Shown here: positions 24,307-37,351 of the stretch, in pieces
Layout: the number at the start of each line of letters is the position of its first letter
How positions within the stretch are numbered: position 1 is the stretch's first letter
Origin: Hydractinia symbiolongicarpus
Taxonomy: Eukaryota > Cnidaria > Hydrozoa > Anthoathecata > Hydractiniidae
NCBI RefSeq assembly: GCF_029227915.1
Contig: NC_079882.1
Coordinates: 20,961,001-21,025,000, forward strand
DNA length: 64,000 nucleotides
Direction of reading: 5' to 3'
Translations under genes and position numbers: made by a program
Notes under the pieces: model-generated
What the model was told of the DNA's origin: nothing
What the model saw: the letters and a program-made list of their open reading frames with translations, nothing else
Databases searched by the model: none

Positions 24307-27300
24307 TTTATTTCTTTGATTTTTCTTTCTCGTATTTTATATTTATTTTCTATCGTGTATTCTCTTCTAAATGGAAATTATAATTAGATAAAATTATATA
24401 AAAACATTATTTTATGACAGTGTTTACCACCGAAAAACAAAAATCATTTTTCCGGATGCCTCGTAACTTTTTCCCGTTGCCCATCGTTAATTAATACAAG
24501 TCAGATACTAAGCGTTGTTGTAGCGTCCTGTGTCGGAATTATAAATCACTGTTTATAGATCTTTAAAAACCTTGATTGTACAACAGCGTCCAACATTCAA
24601 CGTTGTGAAAATATATAATTGACTGCTAACGTGTTCACACAACTTAGAATGACTACCGTTCGTCATCGCTCAACTTCCGTCACAAATAAATCGTTATTTT
24701 AACATCATAAAGTTTCCATATAGCAAAAATATTTGCTTAAAACCACAGACAATATCAGGGAACTTCTTATTACAGATAATTGAATCAAACGGCGTAGGCA
24801 AACACATTTAAATTCTGTAGCAGTTGAAGATTGTCGAGTGAAGCCACGTTCAAATAATACTCCATCATTGTGCCGCTCCATCGCAGAGGATATATGCTCA
24901 CAACAGGAATGAACCTCAGTCTAAATAAATAACTTCTCACTTCTTAAGGTTTGCGTTCCTTGAGACTTCAAAAACGTAAAACAAACATTAAGAAACTAAT
25001 TTAAATAAAATTGCACTGATTAAAATCAGTATAAAATAACACAGACATTTTCAAAGCAGATAAAAGTCTGACAAAAATTTGGATTAGCTTCATTGAATAC
25101 CTAAACAACGGATAGCAAACATTATTACAACGTATCGTAAATTACATTTTTTTAGTAAATAAAGTAAGTGAAAAGAAGAAAGAAAAGTTAGGTATATATA
25201 TTTAACACACTTTTAAGTCTCCATCGAGAATAGATTTGTAATTCCCATGTAAAGATTAGCATTTAAAAGAAAGAGATTAGAAAAGTTCGTAGTTTCAACA
25301 GTCTCTTCTAAAAATATCACGCCTATTGTTGCTTCTGTCGACTTGTTCATAATATATAAACGAGCCGAAGTTTTTGTGCAGTAACACCCTGCCACCTCTT
25401 CAACGCGCATGTTTTATTTTCAATTTTCACCGAAATTCATTTTCGGCGCAAGATCAATAACACACCTTTACGTCTTTCATTCTTTCATTCTTTATAAAAC
25501 TCTCAAAACAACTTTATTAAGCATTGTTCGCACAATAAAACAGAATTTATACAAATAAAAAACCGCTAACCAAGGAAATAATGAAAGTCAGAGACTGCTC
25601 CTGTAAGCGATGATTTCAACTGCTAAACTTGTATCGCATGCACCAACGTCCTTCTTCGTTGACAAACAGCATGAACTGAATTAAATTCCTGAGTTAAGTC
25701 TATATAATGAAGCATTCTCGTTTAAAATTAGCAATTATTTAATTAATGAAAGAAGATAAACCTACGAAAGCGGATCACGAAGATGCTATTTGTGAATGTT
25801 GAAACAAATATCTCCATAAAGAATAAGAGTCAAAAGAAGTCATAGAATGAAAGGAGTCTTCGAGGACGTAAAAATAGTACTTCGTTATGGCAACTGAAAG
25901 AAAGGTGAATGAAGCATGTTGGGAGACCTTTTTAATCCAATTAGGTGAATCAATGATTTCAATCGTTTCCGTAAGATTTATCGAATATTTTCACAAATTT
26001 ACCCATTCTTACAGAAGCTATGCTTAAATTACTGATGTTACGGCCACGATATCAATAAAACGTCACGACGCTGTTATTGCCATGGTAACCTGAATACCTT
26101 TTTTTTTAAAAAATTGAAGCAGGGATAATTTGATCAATATGAAATGGTGTATCACGAATATCACATAAGGAAGTACTGATACTGAAATTATCTGAAAAAC
26201 CACCAAAAGGACTGATAGCCACAATATATGGATCATCTGTAAGTTGGGTGAAAATGCGTAAATCGCAACTTTGTTTTATAAACATTTTTGACTTCGAAAT
26301 TTTATCAGTTTATTACTTAAACCAACAACAACAGTTTATTATCATGGACTTTGCTCTCTCTCGCATTCAAAATTATGTATAAACAAACTTTCCTACAGAA
26401 TCGAACAGAAAAGTTTTCATGGTTAATGACTGGTAAAATATTCAGTAATTACTTTGCCACTTATATTAAGCGTTATCCTACACAGTTCTATGTAGGGCTC
26501 CAAAATATGTCTAATTAAACATACATCCAGAGATTTGTCGCTAGGCTTCTCACAAAAAAAATGCAATAAGTGAATATTCCTACTAGATCCTCCATGATTA
26601 TTGATAAGATGATGGATAAAAAGCACGTATATGTTTATATGGTAGGTTATGTCACTTAATTTATTGACTCTCTGTCTCACATGACGTCTCTCAGGATAAG
26701 AAATATAGCATGTTCGTATTCCCATCAGGAGGTTCCTTCCATTGTCTTACTATAGAGAAAAATATATTTCAAAGGAAGTATCTATATATTTCTAATTTAT
26801 GTACGGGAAGTTGAAACTTGATCTAACTATATACCAACTTCGTCACTAGGGACGGACCACTGACGTTAGTCACATGCGCTTGTTAAAGTGAAGAAAACTA
26901 TTATTGTCTCTCTCTGTCGCCAGCTTTAATTACACTCAGATAGGAAACATTAATTAGCTATTTGAGAAAAAAAAATTCTCTCATCGTTTGTTCATCTTTT
27001 AGATTTCTGAAGAGCATTACAAAATTTTACAGAAGGCAAAACAAAAAAAACAAAAAATTTCTACGAAAGAAAATAAACAATTCTTTTCTTTCTTCCATGC
27101 CACAACTAACAAAAGAATTTTATAATACATAACGGCATCGATTTTAGTCGATCTAACCAGTCCACCCCTTAAGAACAACCATCGTAGCACGGTAGGCAGC
27201 CAGTGATCATTGCTCCCTCCCTACCCGAAAAGATTTTGCTTTCTGCAAGCTAGTAAGAAGAATATAAAGTCGACTTTTGAACGAATGACACAACGCCTTT

Positions 27301-30300
27301 TGTTGTCCCTTGGTAAAGTACACAACGCCAAAAATGTTTTCAAATATCTTCTTTGTTCATTATTCATGAAATATTTAAAATAATGAAAACGTACATTTTT
27401 TATGTTCTGTTGTCTCATTTCGTCTTCGCAGTTGCTGGTAACCTTCTAATTTTATCTTTGTGTTATCTCAAAATGTTATTATCAACTAAAAAAATCCTTT
27501 AGAAGAATTGAGTTTTACATAAATCGATTCGACAGTAAACGAAGACTGCGGGAGGGAGATCTGTATTGAAAAGTTTTTCTTGTGAGATTTGTGTTTTATA
27601 TAAACAACATAATTGGACGCAAAAGAAGTATTTATTCTCCATATAGTTTAAAAATAAGATTTAATGCGGACACTGCAAAAGAAAATCTCTCTAAGCACAT
27701 CTGCTTGTTTAGAATATACATTTATTTACTTAACTACGTCCGCTTAAATAGCTATATAACTTATAGCCACAACTGGAATATTTTTATATACTACTTTATC
27801 ACTTCTTTAGTCAAAATATAAGAAAAATCTTGTTTTTGTTGATTGAACCTATTAAAACATCGAAAAATTGTAGAAAGAGAAAAAAACTAAACGGATAAAT
27901 TTCCCGCCAAAAAACACACAACAAAGTGCATTATCTAAGTATCTTTTCTATTCCCAGAAGTCTCTTCCAATACCTTCAGGAAGAGTTCGTCTATAAGTAA
28001 ATATAAATAAAACAAACCAAAACATATACCATCTTTCACTTACAAGAATATGTCATCACATACCATCACCTTCAAGACTTTCATCCAATGAGATAAACAT
28101 AGGGATTCCTTATACAAACTTCATGTTTATTTTACACGACGTCACTTGACGTTTTGTTGGCAATCACAAAAAAGCCACTGATTTCCTTCCGTTTGCTGAG
28201 ATTCAAGAATAATAAAAAATATGGAAAGATTTAAAAGAGCTATACTCAACAAGTAGATAGATATTTTAATAAAATGCCGACCCGCAAATTCACCATCATA
28301 ATTATACAGATTTACCATTTGATAACTTCTTCTCCGTTATGAGATATACTTCTAATTAAAGAGAAAAATTATTAGACAGCTATTTTATCAGTTTTTCTTA
28401 TCATTGAAATCTACGGCAGAAAGGTTAACGATTTTTTTAAAATCTTTCAATAATACATCACGGTAATTCAACGACTATGAGCGAACTGAACTTTTAATTA
28501 CTCTTGACAATCACTGTCAATATGAACTAAAAAAGATATTATTTCTTTACTACGGAAATTATTTTCCGGAATGTGGTTTTCTAACAAGAACCCGTAATTA
28601 AAATGCGTTCCTTGTTTTAGACATGTTACTCATAAGGTTAATAAAACATTTTTTAGTTAAATACATAGCTAAAAGGTTTTTTCATTAAATAAAAAAATAT
28701 TTGTTACCAGAAACAAAGCAAAATAAGCATTCATCTTTTTTTTGCGTCATGAAATACCATCATATATCTCAAATCTTTTTCTTAATTAATTTTAATATTC
28801 GTCGCTTTTAACACAGTGCTTAGCAAACTCTTGCGATGACCTTATTTGGAATCCCAACATTTGACACCCACAGATTTTCTCAACCGAAATATGATCAATC
28901 GAAAACATCACTGCGTAAAAAAATGGTAAAAAATGATTTCTTTTGTAAAATCAATTTTCGACTCTTTATTCGGGCAAAATTCTATAACTTTCAATAAGAT
29001 TTTCCCGATTCCCAAATGATTTTTTAAAAAAATAAATAAGAAAATAGAGGTTTGGGGAAGAATTTAATAGCTGTGAATACCATCATTATACTTTTGTAAT
29101 TTCGTAATAACTATTCCAGTCTTTTTTATGATATGTCAATCACTACATGTGTTTGAAATTTAAGCTAACATAAAAAAACATACAAATAAGGTGGGGTATC
29201 TCATTTAAAATTCGCAGCGAATTATAATGCCACAATACACGCTTTTTTTAAAAGAATAACAAAATCTAACCGACTGGTCACTACTCAACATTAGTCATCA
29301 CGTTCTAAACAATAAGCCCATAGTTTTTAACCTGAAATCTCAGAATGATATTCTTATAAAGCATATTCTTATAAAATGAAAAGCATGTATCGTTCACACA
29401 CAAAAAATAATAAAATCGCTTTTCCAGGATCATATTTCTGTCAAAAGTAAACAAGCAACCTTACGTTAGTTTATTACTGTCAACGATCTGGAGATAATAG
29501 ATTAAACTTGGTGATAACATCGGCTTGTACAAAAGATGCGACATTAACTTGTTATTACAAACACAACGACGTAACTCTTGTGTGGAGATTTTCGGATCAA
29601 ATCATAGCTTTGCAAAAGAAAGCTGAAAAATTAAATCTTAAAATTAAAAAAATCGTGTTGTATTCCGGTTGGGATTTCGCTTAATTAAAAAACCTTATGA
29701 AGAATTAATTACTTCACTACTGCATTGAATTATATTGACACAAAAAATGTTGTCTCGATGTTCTTACATTTGACACGAACTTGTCTCGATGTTCTTCCTT
29801 TAAAAAGCTAAAACCTTTCTTGGACGATCTTACATAAAAATATACTTGTTGTATACTGTATACATCATCTAAGTACCTACCAAAACCACCTATTTACATC
29901 AGCTCATGACCTGGTAAACTCAGACATTATAACAGCTACCACCTCATTGTGTCAGATGCAAGTCTTAAAAGTAAAATGATGAACCAGCGAAGTGTTTTTT
30001 AACTCGTAACTGGAGAGGGATGTCAAGCGGAACAGCATTCTGTTGTGAAGACACATAACACTGTTGATATCTAAATGCAGCAGGAATTCCTCTCAGAGAT
30101 GAGGATTAAATATAATGATTGAACATAGTGTAAACAGAATAATCAACCGGTAGACGGTTCAACACAAAACGGTAATTCAAGAATGTCTTTTATTTAACTC
30201 AGTATTACAATCTGCTATATTGAAACCTATAATTTCGTTAGGGTATAACATAATTGTATTTTATTTACTGTCCGTCTATTTTTATCTAGATGACTAGGTA

Positions 30301-30700
30301 AGAAGAAACTCTCATAAGTATTTCCACGCGTCAGTGCGATGTAAACAACTCATGGAAACTAAACAATTACCACTCCTTGCATCTTTTTTTTTCTGACGTC
30401 ATCATATTTTTTTTACTAAAGCGAAAACACGCATAGAAGATATGATCTATCCGCTGTCTGCAATAAAAAACAAAACTAAATGCTATAAAATATGCACTAA
30501 ATGTATTGTCCAACCTCATTCACAGTATTTTATTTAGCTACCTTAACCGTACGAATTTGATAAAAATAGATCTAGAAACTGGAATGGGTTAATAGACAAA
30601 GATGTGTATCGTTCAGTGCTTTGCAAGATATGTTCATAACAATTCATTTCGGTGGCCGTACTTTTATTCAGTAATCCAGGGCTGCGTTTTTACTTTTTGA
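24307..30700. other. Intergenic region upstream of the Wnt gene, no gene seen
   Basis: Uniformly AT-rich, with frequent stops in all frames. No open frame has a recognisable domain; the longest (26423-26725, minus, 100 codons) is low-complexity and unsupported. An inverted copy of a short element lies at 29347-29388. Probably holds Wnt promoter and distal regulatory DNA, which cannot be delimited from sequence alone. Confidence 0.5.
29347..29388 (-). repeat. Copy of the short element end seen at 20039-20080
   Basis: The complement reads ACATGCTTTTCATTTTATAA followed by GAATATGCTTTATAAGAATATC, matching 20039-20080 with a single substitution. Only one end of the element is evident here. Confidence 0.55.
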
Positions 30701-30729
30701 TATGAGAAAAGCTAAAAGCGAAAAAGGCC

Positions 30730-30957
30730 CTGTCTGTCCGCGAAAGACGCGCCCTGTTACGGAAACACGAAAACACGAAATGTGATATATAAAAGACGGG
30801 CGACCCCGTGGATTTTTCCACGGGTTAACGACTAGTCTATAATGTAATACCCGTATATGTCTATGACACAAAATGGTACCGCAAGTTACGAGACGCACGC
30901 AATAAGGTATTAAAAAACAGGCGAATCCGTGGATTTTTCCACGGGCCATCGACTAGT
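30730..30957 (+). repeat. Dispersed short element, two nested copies (copy 2)
   Basis: Two units in direct orientation. The first ends GACGGGCGACCCCGTGGA / TTTTTCCACGGGTTAACGAC at about 30799-30834; the second begins with TAATACCCGTATATGTCTATG and ends GGCGAATCCGTGGATTTTTC / CACGGGCCATCGACTAGT at about 30957. The shared 3' end contains the hairpin CCGTGGATTTTTCCACGG (5-nt TTTTT centre framed by CCGTGGA/TCCACGG). Related copies: 10705-10868 (inverted), 37848-37985, 60842-61012. Confidence 0.75.
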
Positions 30958-31652
30958 TAAAATATATTTTCTAAGGATTATTTCAGGCTCGAACAAAACT
31001 GATGTAAGAAAGATTATGAGCACAATAAAAATAGCTATCTTACTCATAACAGAGTTTCTATTTCGTTTGTTTCATTTTGCAGTGAAATATGCCCTCAAAA
31101 CTGCAAAAGGATAAAGCTTTGTCAATATAGGGCGGAGAAAAAAAAACACTGTCGAAACATTTGTTTTTTTAGGAGGGAATCTTTTATGCCTGCGTTTACG
31201 CATCAAATAATAAAAACAAGATATTTACTTGAGCTGATCACACTAACGGAACGTAGCTATAACATCTCCTCCTCTTGTTGTTTCTTTTGCTCTTCAGCAC
31301 AGATATCTACCATTATGAATCTACTGCTCAACTGACTTATTATTGTTAACATCGCCCGTTTCTATTGCTATCTTGGATCAAAGCTTTGCTGACGTCACGA
31401 ACTTACGTGTGAAGGAATGTCAATGTCAATCAGCGTTGACAAACAGGGACAAGTAAATAAATATCAATCATACCACCTGCTGTTGTTCTGTCATTCTAAA
31501 CACTGTGAAATATAATTGTCAGGTTGTTCTTTTTGCGTTCGTCATATCTTGTCAGCCTTTTATTCGTCGGGCGTTAATGGTGGGAACTTTTTTGAATGGC
31601 GTTATTTATTAAGGATGGCGTAAAAGGGGTTAAAGTATGAGAAGTTGATCAT

Positions 31653-31698
31653 GCACAGAAACACAAGTAAAGTGAACACTTTACTTGTGTTTCTGTGC
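31653..31698. repeat. Perfect palindrome, 22-bp arms, 2-nt centre
   Basis: 31653-31674 (starting GCACAGAAACACAAG) is the exact reverse complement of 31677-31698 (ending CTTGTGTTTCTGTGC), separated only by AA. Matching stops abruptly on both sides. A perfect 46-base snapback is unlikely by chance in a 64-kb window. Confidence 0.9.
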
Positions 31699-34169
31699 TG
31701 CAAGCAACAACAATTTAGCTAAAGGAATTCAGTTATTTTAAACTTTTTGGCACGAAGTATGATTTTGGATTCATCATGTTGTTATCAAATATTTGAACAA
31801 TTCTACACTCGCTAATTTGTGTGGGGTACGTTTTTGTGCTGACTCGACAATCTAGTGCAGATTATTCTCACATGTGAAAACTTTGTTTATCGCATTCAAT
31901 ATCGTAAGTAAAAATATATCAATAATAACAAGAACAAAAAATGGTTTGCTGGTAGCTCATTCTCTCTCATAGAATTTGTTGCCTGATGCTAAAGCTGTTA
32001 GCGCTCACTTTGCCGCCGGCACCCAGTAAAAACAAAGAAAAAGCCCCTGAGGAAGAGGTTGGGTTAGTGAGTTTAGTTAGTTATCGTTTGTCCGCGCTTT
32101 GTCTTCGCTGTTTAGTGATAAAAAATACCAGTACATTGCTATAGCCTTTCTTGCAAGTAAAAAAAATTAACAAAGAATGGCATTGTGTGATGTTTGCTGT
32201 CAAACTCCTAGTTTCAGATGTGACTACTGATTAAATGAGAATCCTGGAGACAAAACTGCACGTGATGATATGTGGGAGGAGCCTTCAAAGGCTGTATTTT
32301 ATCTCCACTAATTCAAGTTCTTTAATGATCTGCATCACTCACTAAACAAACTGTACATTGTCCATTCGAATATCTATTTTCATCAAAATTTATTTTTAGC
32401 TACTGTGGAAATGTATAAAACTGATGCAATTATGCGATGCAATACTATTTTGAAATGATTTAATTGTAAGCTGGGCTTAGTTTTACGTAGGATTTGTTGG
32501 ACTAGACAAAGTTTAGGAGTGTTTTTACAGCGGCTAAAAAACACTCACGTTTTAATCCAATGCTGTGGAATGACAGAAATGTTTTAACTGATCTTCGAAG
32601 AGGACATAAGATTATCAAGATAAAAGGAATTCATATTATTATCCATAGACACACCACTGCTATTTTTATCATAAGCCTATCTCACCAGCATGTATTCTTT
32701 ACCGTTGCTAATGGTAACAATTAGCGTTAAAGTCGCACGTCAATGGCACTGCCTACCCGTCATTAAGTCAGTATAAAGTAGTCAATTAGCAGCGGTATAA
32801 GAAGCTTGTATTGATCGTTTGATATGAGAACGTCCGAAGTAAACAAACATGCCATTAGGAATGTTTTTTCTCTTAAGGTTGTTTATCAGAGTTATATATA
32901 GCAAAGAGGAATCTTAATGAGCTCAATTAAATAGAAGATGTTGATAACAATTGGAATTTTCCTCCTGCTTTCTTGACAAATTTTGTTGACCATATTTTAT
33001 TGCACAATGTGGAGCTCCATAGGTACAAATAGTATTTTTACTTTTACAGCCATTTTAATATCACGACCGCAATATATTTTCCTATGTAAACTTTCCTTCC
33101 TGTGTGACGTGCGCTTATTATGTCTTTCTAATAAAACTCGGAACCTTCGTTTATATAAACCACAGGTTGTTTATGTACAACCTTCTGATGAATACAAGAC
33201 AAAGAAGATGTTAGGACTAAAAGTGCGAAAACATATGTTCTTTAGTCAAATATTAAGTACTGAAATTTTTGTGGAATATAAAACACCGCAAAATATTTAA
33301 AATTAAACCGCCGTGGTTGTGACGTTGCAAATGTATTTCCGAAACTAAGTGTTGTACCTTATGAGCGGAAATCAAATTCTTTGTAGCAAGCTATGCAAAA
33401 AAAAAAAATTAAAACAATTGACATAACCTAGTTTTTAACGGCTACAAATATTTCACTTCCCTAACGAATGCTGTCTTCAAGTGACTTGACATTCAAGTGA
33501 CTTATTACCTAAAGCGGATATATCAGCAGAAATGTTTCTCTCAGTGGCTCCTTGTGTGGCTTTTAATTTTGTTTTATGAAAAAAATTGCTTATGTTTTGT
33601 TTAATTCTTCTACATCAGGAAGTTTCACTATTTCAATATAATATTTAATGCTGTTAGGATTGTAGGTTGCAGGAAATATATCCGAAGAAGTGGGATAATG
33701 TCATAGCATGTTTCAGATTAATCACCCAAAACAAATGGCGGTAAAAATTTCTCACGTTTAAATACATCGATATAATTACATGTTTTTGAATGACCTTATA
33801 AAAACGTTATAACGATAAAGAATATATAAACACAAAATTAAGCGGCTCAGATACTTAGATACTAATAAAAAAAACATGCATGCATAAAATCTAGAGGTAA
33901 GTACTTGGTTCAAGAGACAAGAAAAATATTCAAAGGTATACTACAGGCTGATCTTTTTTTTAACATGGGCATGTGCTAAATAAGGTTACAACATTATCCG
34001 GGAAATTTTTCATGGATTGGACGGAATTTCAAGAGTTGAAAACTTTGAACTCAGAATTTACCTTGGAAATAATTTTTTCCAGTAAAAATGCGGGCAATAC
34101 ATCACGTGTATAAGTACGTGTATACGAGGAAATTGTGAAGATTGTGTGAATGCATTCAAGGTTTAATTA

Positions 34170-34262
34170 ATTAATTTAGGGTTCGTCTGCGGCTCCCAGT
34201 TCTGGGGACCGCGGATCGAATCCCGCTCACTGCTTGGCAGTATGTTAGTGATGAACAAAGTA
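34170..34262 (+). mobile_element. tRNA-like SINE fragment
   Basis: Contains GGCTCCCAGTTCTGGGGACC, a stem-loop resembling an anticodon arm, followed by GCGGATCGAATCCCGCTCAC, which fits a polymerase III B box (GGTTCGAATCC type) in a T-arm setting. The A-box half is not clear, so this is read as a 5'-truncated SINE and not as a functional tRNA gene. Confidence 0.45.
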
Positions 34263-35367
34263 GTTCTTCTTCAGTATGACTTACACGCATTATACTCGCC
34301 CGTCATGATCAGAGGTCTGATCGGGGTGAAGCATTCTCTGCTGAGAATGAAATACGGATGTGCTATGATAAATACTCACCTATATGTAATTTAATTTAAT
34401 TTTAAACTTAACTGTAGCTACCTTATTACAAGTGCACGTTAAATAATTATATCATGAGAATACAATACAGAAAAAAACTAAAAACAAAAAGTATAATTTG
34501 AGACTGAAGCTAATATATCCATTTGCGTATTTTAGCCTGAAAGCAATTTGTTGAACATCTGAAAAGAAGGAAATATACAAAGGGTCGCTGATATTGTATT
34601 CGATACGTTTACAAAGCTTCAGCTCATGAACGACTGTGCGTACTCAATGTAGGCGACTCGCAGTTTATGATACTACGGATCTTCTTTTACACGTTATTTA
34701 TCCTCTGTGAATTAAATTACAGGGCTGCCCAAATCCTCCTCACAAGTCTTCCCCGTATTAACCATGATTGACAAAAGTCATTTTTAAGGGGACGTGTCCT
34801 TCTTCTTATCCCCCCATCCCTCCTGCCCCATAGGCTGTTACGGCCCTGAAATAATGTTAAAGAGATAGACATTGTGGATAATGACTCCGAAATATGATTA
34901 ACACTGAAGAGCTGTGAAGAATTAATTAAAAACTTACTAACTAGCGGCGCGTCAATTTTCGTAACACGAATAACAGGTTTTAAAGAATACACATAGCGCT
35001 TATTCCTTCAAAGTAACCGAGGATTACTTAGTCTGTACAAACCTTGAGTTTTTAAAAGTTATTACTAACAAAAATCTAAGAGGATTCCACTTTACAAATT
35101 CTAAATAACTCAAAACAACAAAAATTCGTTGTTGATAATAAAAATTACTACAAAAACATAAATTAATAACAGAAAACTATAATTAAAAAGCAGGCGACAT
35201 AAGTATAAGAGATATGCTCTCTCTCTGATAAGCACAACATAAGTGATTCTTCCATCAGCTGTGTCAAACCACTCAAATTTGTCAAATCCGCTCTTTAAGA
35301 TAAAACAGCCTAACTATGATACGAACCGTACGAGGCATAACTGCGATATCTGCGATATTGGACTTTT

Positions 35368-35401
35368 TTGTAGCTTGTCTTAACAACGAGACAAGCTACA
35401 A
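35368..35401. repeat. Hairpin, 13-bp perfect stem, 8-nt loop
   Basis: TTGTAGCTTGTCT (35368-35380) pairs perfectly with AGACAAGCTACAA (35389-35401) around the loop TAACAACG. It does not border a recognised gene. Confidence 0.7.
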
Positions 35402-35540
35402 TAACACAAAAAGCTGTTTTAAAGCAGATGCTTCTACAGGACACATAGTGGAAGAGACATTTAATCTATATCCAAAAACATAGTACCATTCTGACGTTAT
35501 GATCTGACACATCAACATAAATCAGATAGTGTGACCAAAA

Positions 35541-36241
<701 letters not shown>

Positions 36242-36889
36242 ATTGGAATTATTTACCCAGGATAGCCATTTCAGTTCCTATTGGTACTGCTATCAACGAG
36301 GGTCCTGCAGATATAGATCATTTTAAATAAAACTCGTAAAGGTGCTCTAGAGAAAGACACCTTATATTCATTTATTCTCTCTCTTCATATTTCACTTTGT
36401 GTTAACGAGTATTTACAGAAGTCTAGATCACCACATGTCATGTCAGCTACATCATCAGTATCAGATATGGTATATTGACCACAACTGCTTCAAGTGAGGC
36501 AGCTTACATGACCCTGATGTTAAACCTTTTTGCTACGAGTTGAAAAAAGCAGCCAAACCAAAATCTACATATCAAAGAGGATATCAGAGTACGTCCGTTG
36601 AAGAAGTACAAGTGTTTGCAAGCTTATTAGTTTTCGAGGTTTATTTACATTCTTTAATGTCGTGGTACACTCTTTTACACAAACATTAATCGATAGAGCT
36701 AGCTCCTGGTGATGATCCAGCCAAATTACCATAAGTAAGATTTTACTGACCTATATTGGTACTTAGTCTAATTTTTTGGAATTTCTACCAAAGCTTTATT
36801 GAGGATTTTGAAAGTACGAATTTTTGGAATCTGTATTAGTTTGTTAGTCCAAAAATAAAAACTTTCTATTGGCCGAGGCTTTTTTTTTC

Positions 36890-36990
36890 GTTCCATCATT
36901 ACACTGCGAAATGCAACTGCTTCACCCTGGATAGCGCAATTAGCGGATTCAGGCTCAGTGTGTAGTCTCCAGTTCCAATCCACTTCGTAA
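36890..36990 (+). mobile_element. Possible tRNA-like SINE remnant
   Basis: GGATAGCGCAATTAGCGG resembles a tRNA D-arm (A box), and 39 bases on AGTTCCAATCCACTT resembles a B box with one mismatch. The acceptor stem does not pair, so it is not a functional tRNA. Weak call. Confidence 0.3.
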
Positions 36991-37161
36991 GTCACAAGGA
37001 AAATTTAAAACCTTAAAAAAATTCCGTAATTAAAATTTTAAGCTTTTATTCGTGCGGGTCCAAAGAACATTTGAAATGTGATTGGCTAATTCACAAATCT
37101 TGTTTACACTAACCCATTTCATTTTGATTTTCCTTTAGAAACCATTTTTAGAGGGGAAATA

Positions 37162-37167
37162 TTTATT
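37162..37167 (-). promoter_or_regulatory. Candidate polyadenylation signal for the Brambleberry gene
   Basis: AATAAA on the minus strand, about 185 bases downstream of the Brambleberry stop codon. Confidence 0.45.
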
Positions 37168-37351
37168 CTATTGTAAATAATTTACTATAAATTTTTACAT
37201 GTTTTTATAAAAATATTTAAACACAATAAATAAAATGTAATAATAAATACAAAACTTCATAAAATATGTTTCCATCAAAAATATCAGCTTGATATTTTAC
37301 ATGCCAGTTGGATACCATGTCCTAAAATAAACCGTGGATGAAGATAGATAT

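Larger units (their letters stand above)
30958..35540. other. Intergenic region with small palindromes and a SINE-like fragment, no gene seen
   Basis: No supported coding region. The 105-codon frame at 32983-33300 shows no domain and has the composition of the surrounding AT-rich DNA. The palindrome at 31653-31698, the tRNA-like fragment near 34170 and the hairpin at 35368 are listed separately. Confidence 0.5.

Noticed and set aside
26423-26725. 100-codon minus-strand frame upstream of the Wnt gene
   Set aside because: No recognisable features and no support beyond length.
31653-31698. microRNA precursor
   Set aside because: The perfect stem is too short with almost no loop, unlike known animal precursors.
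32983-33300. 105-codon plus-strand frame
   Set aside because: No domain, low-complexity hydrophobic start, composition of neighbouring non-coding DNA, no splice or promoter context.
34170-34262. Functional tRNA gene
   Set aside because: The B box fits but the A box and acceptor stem do not. SINE remnant preferred.
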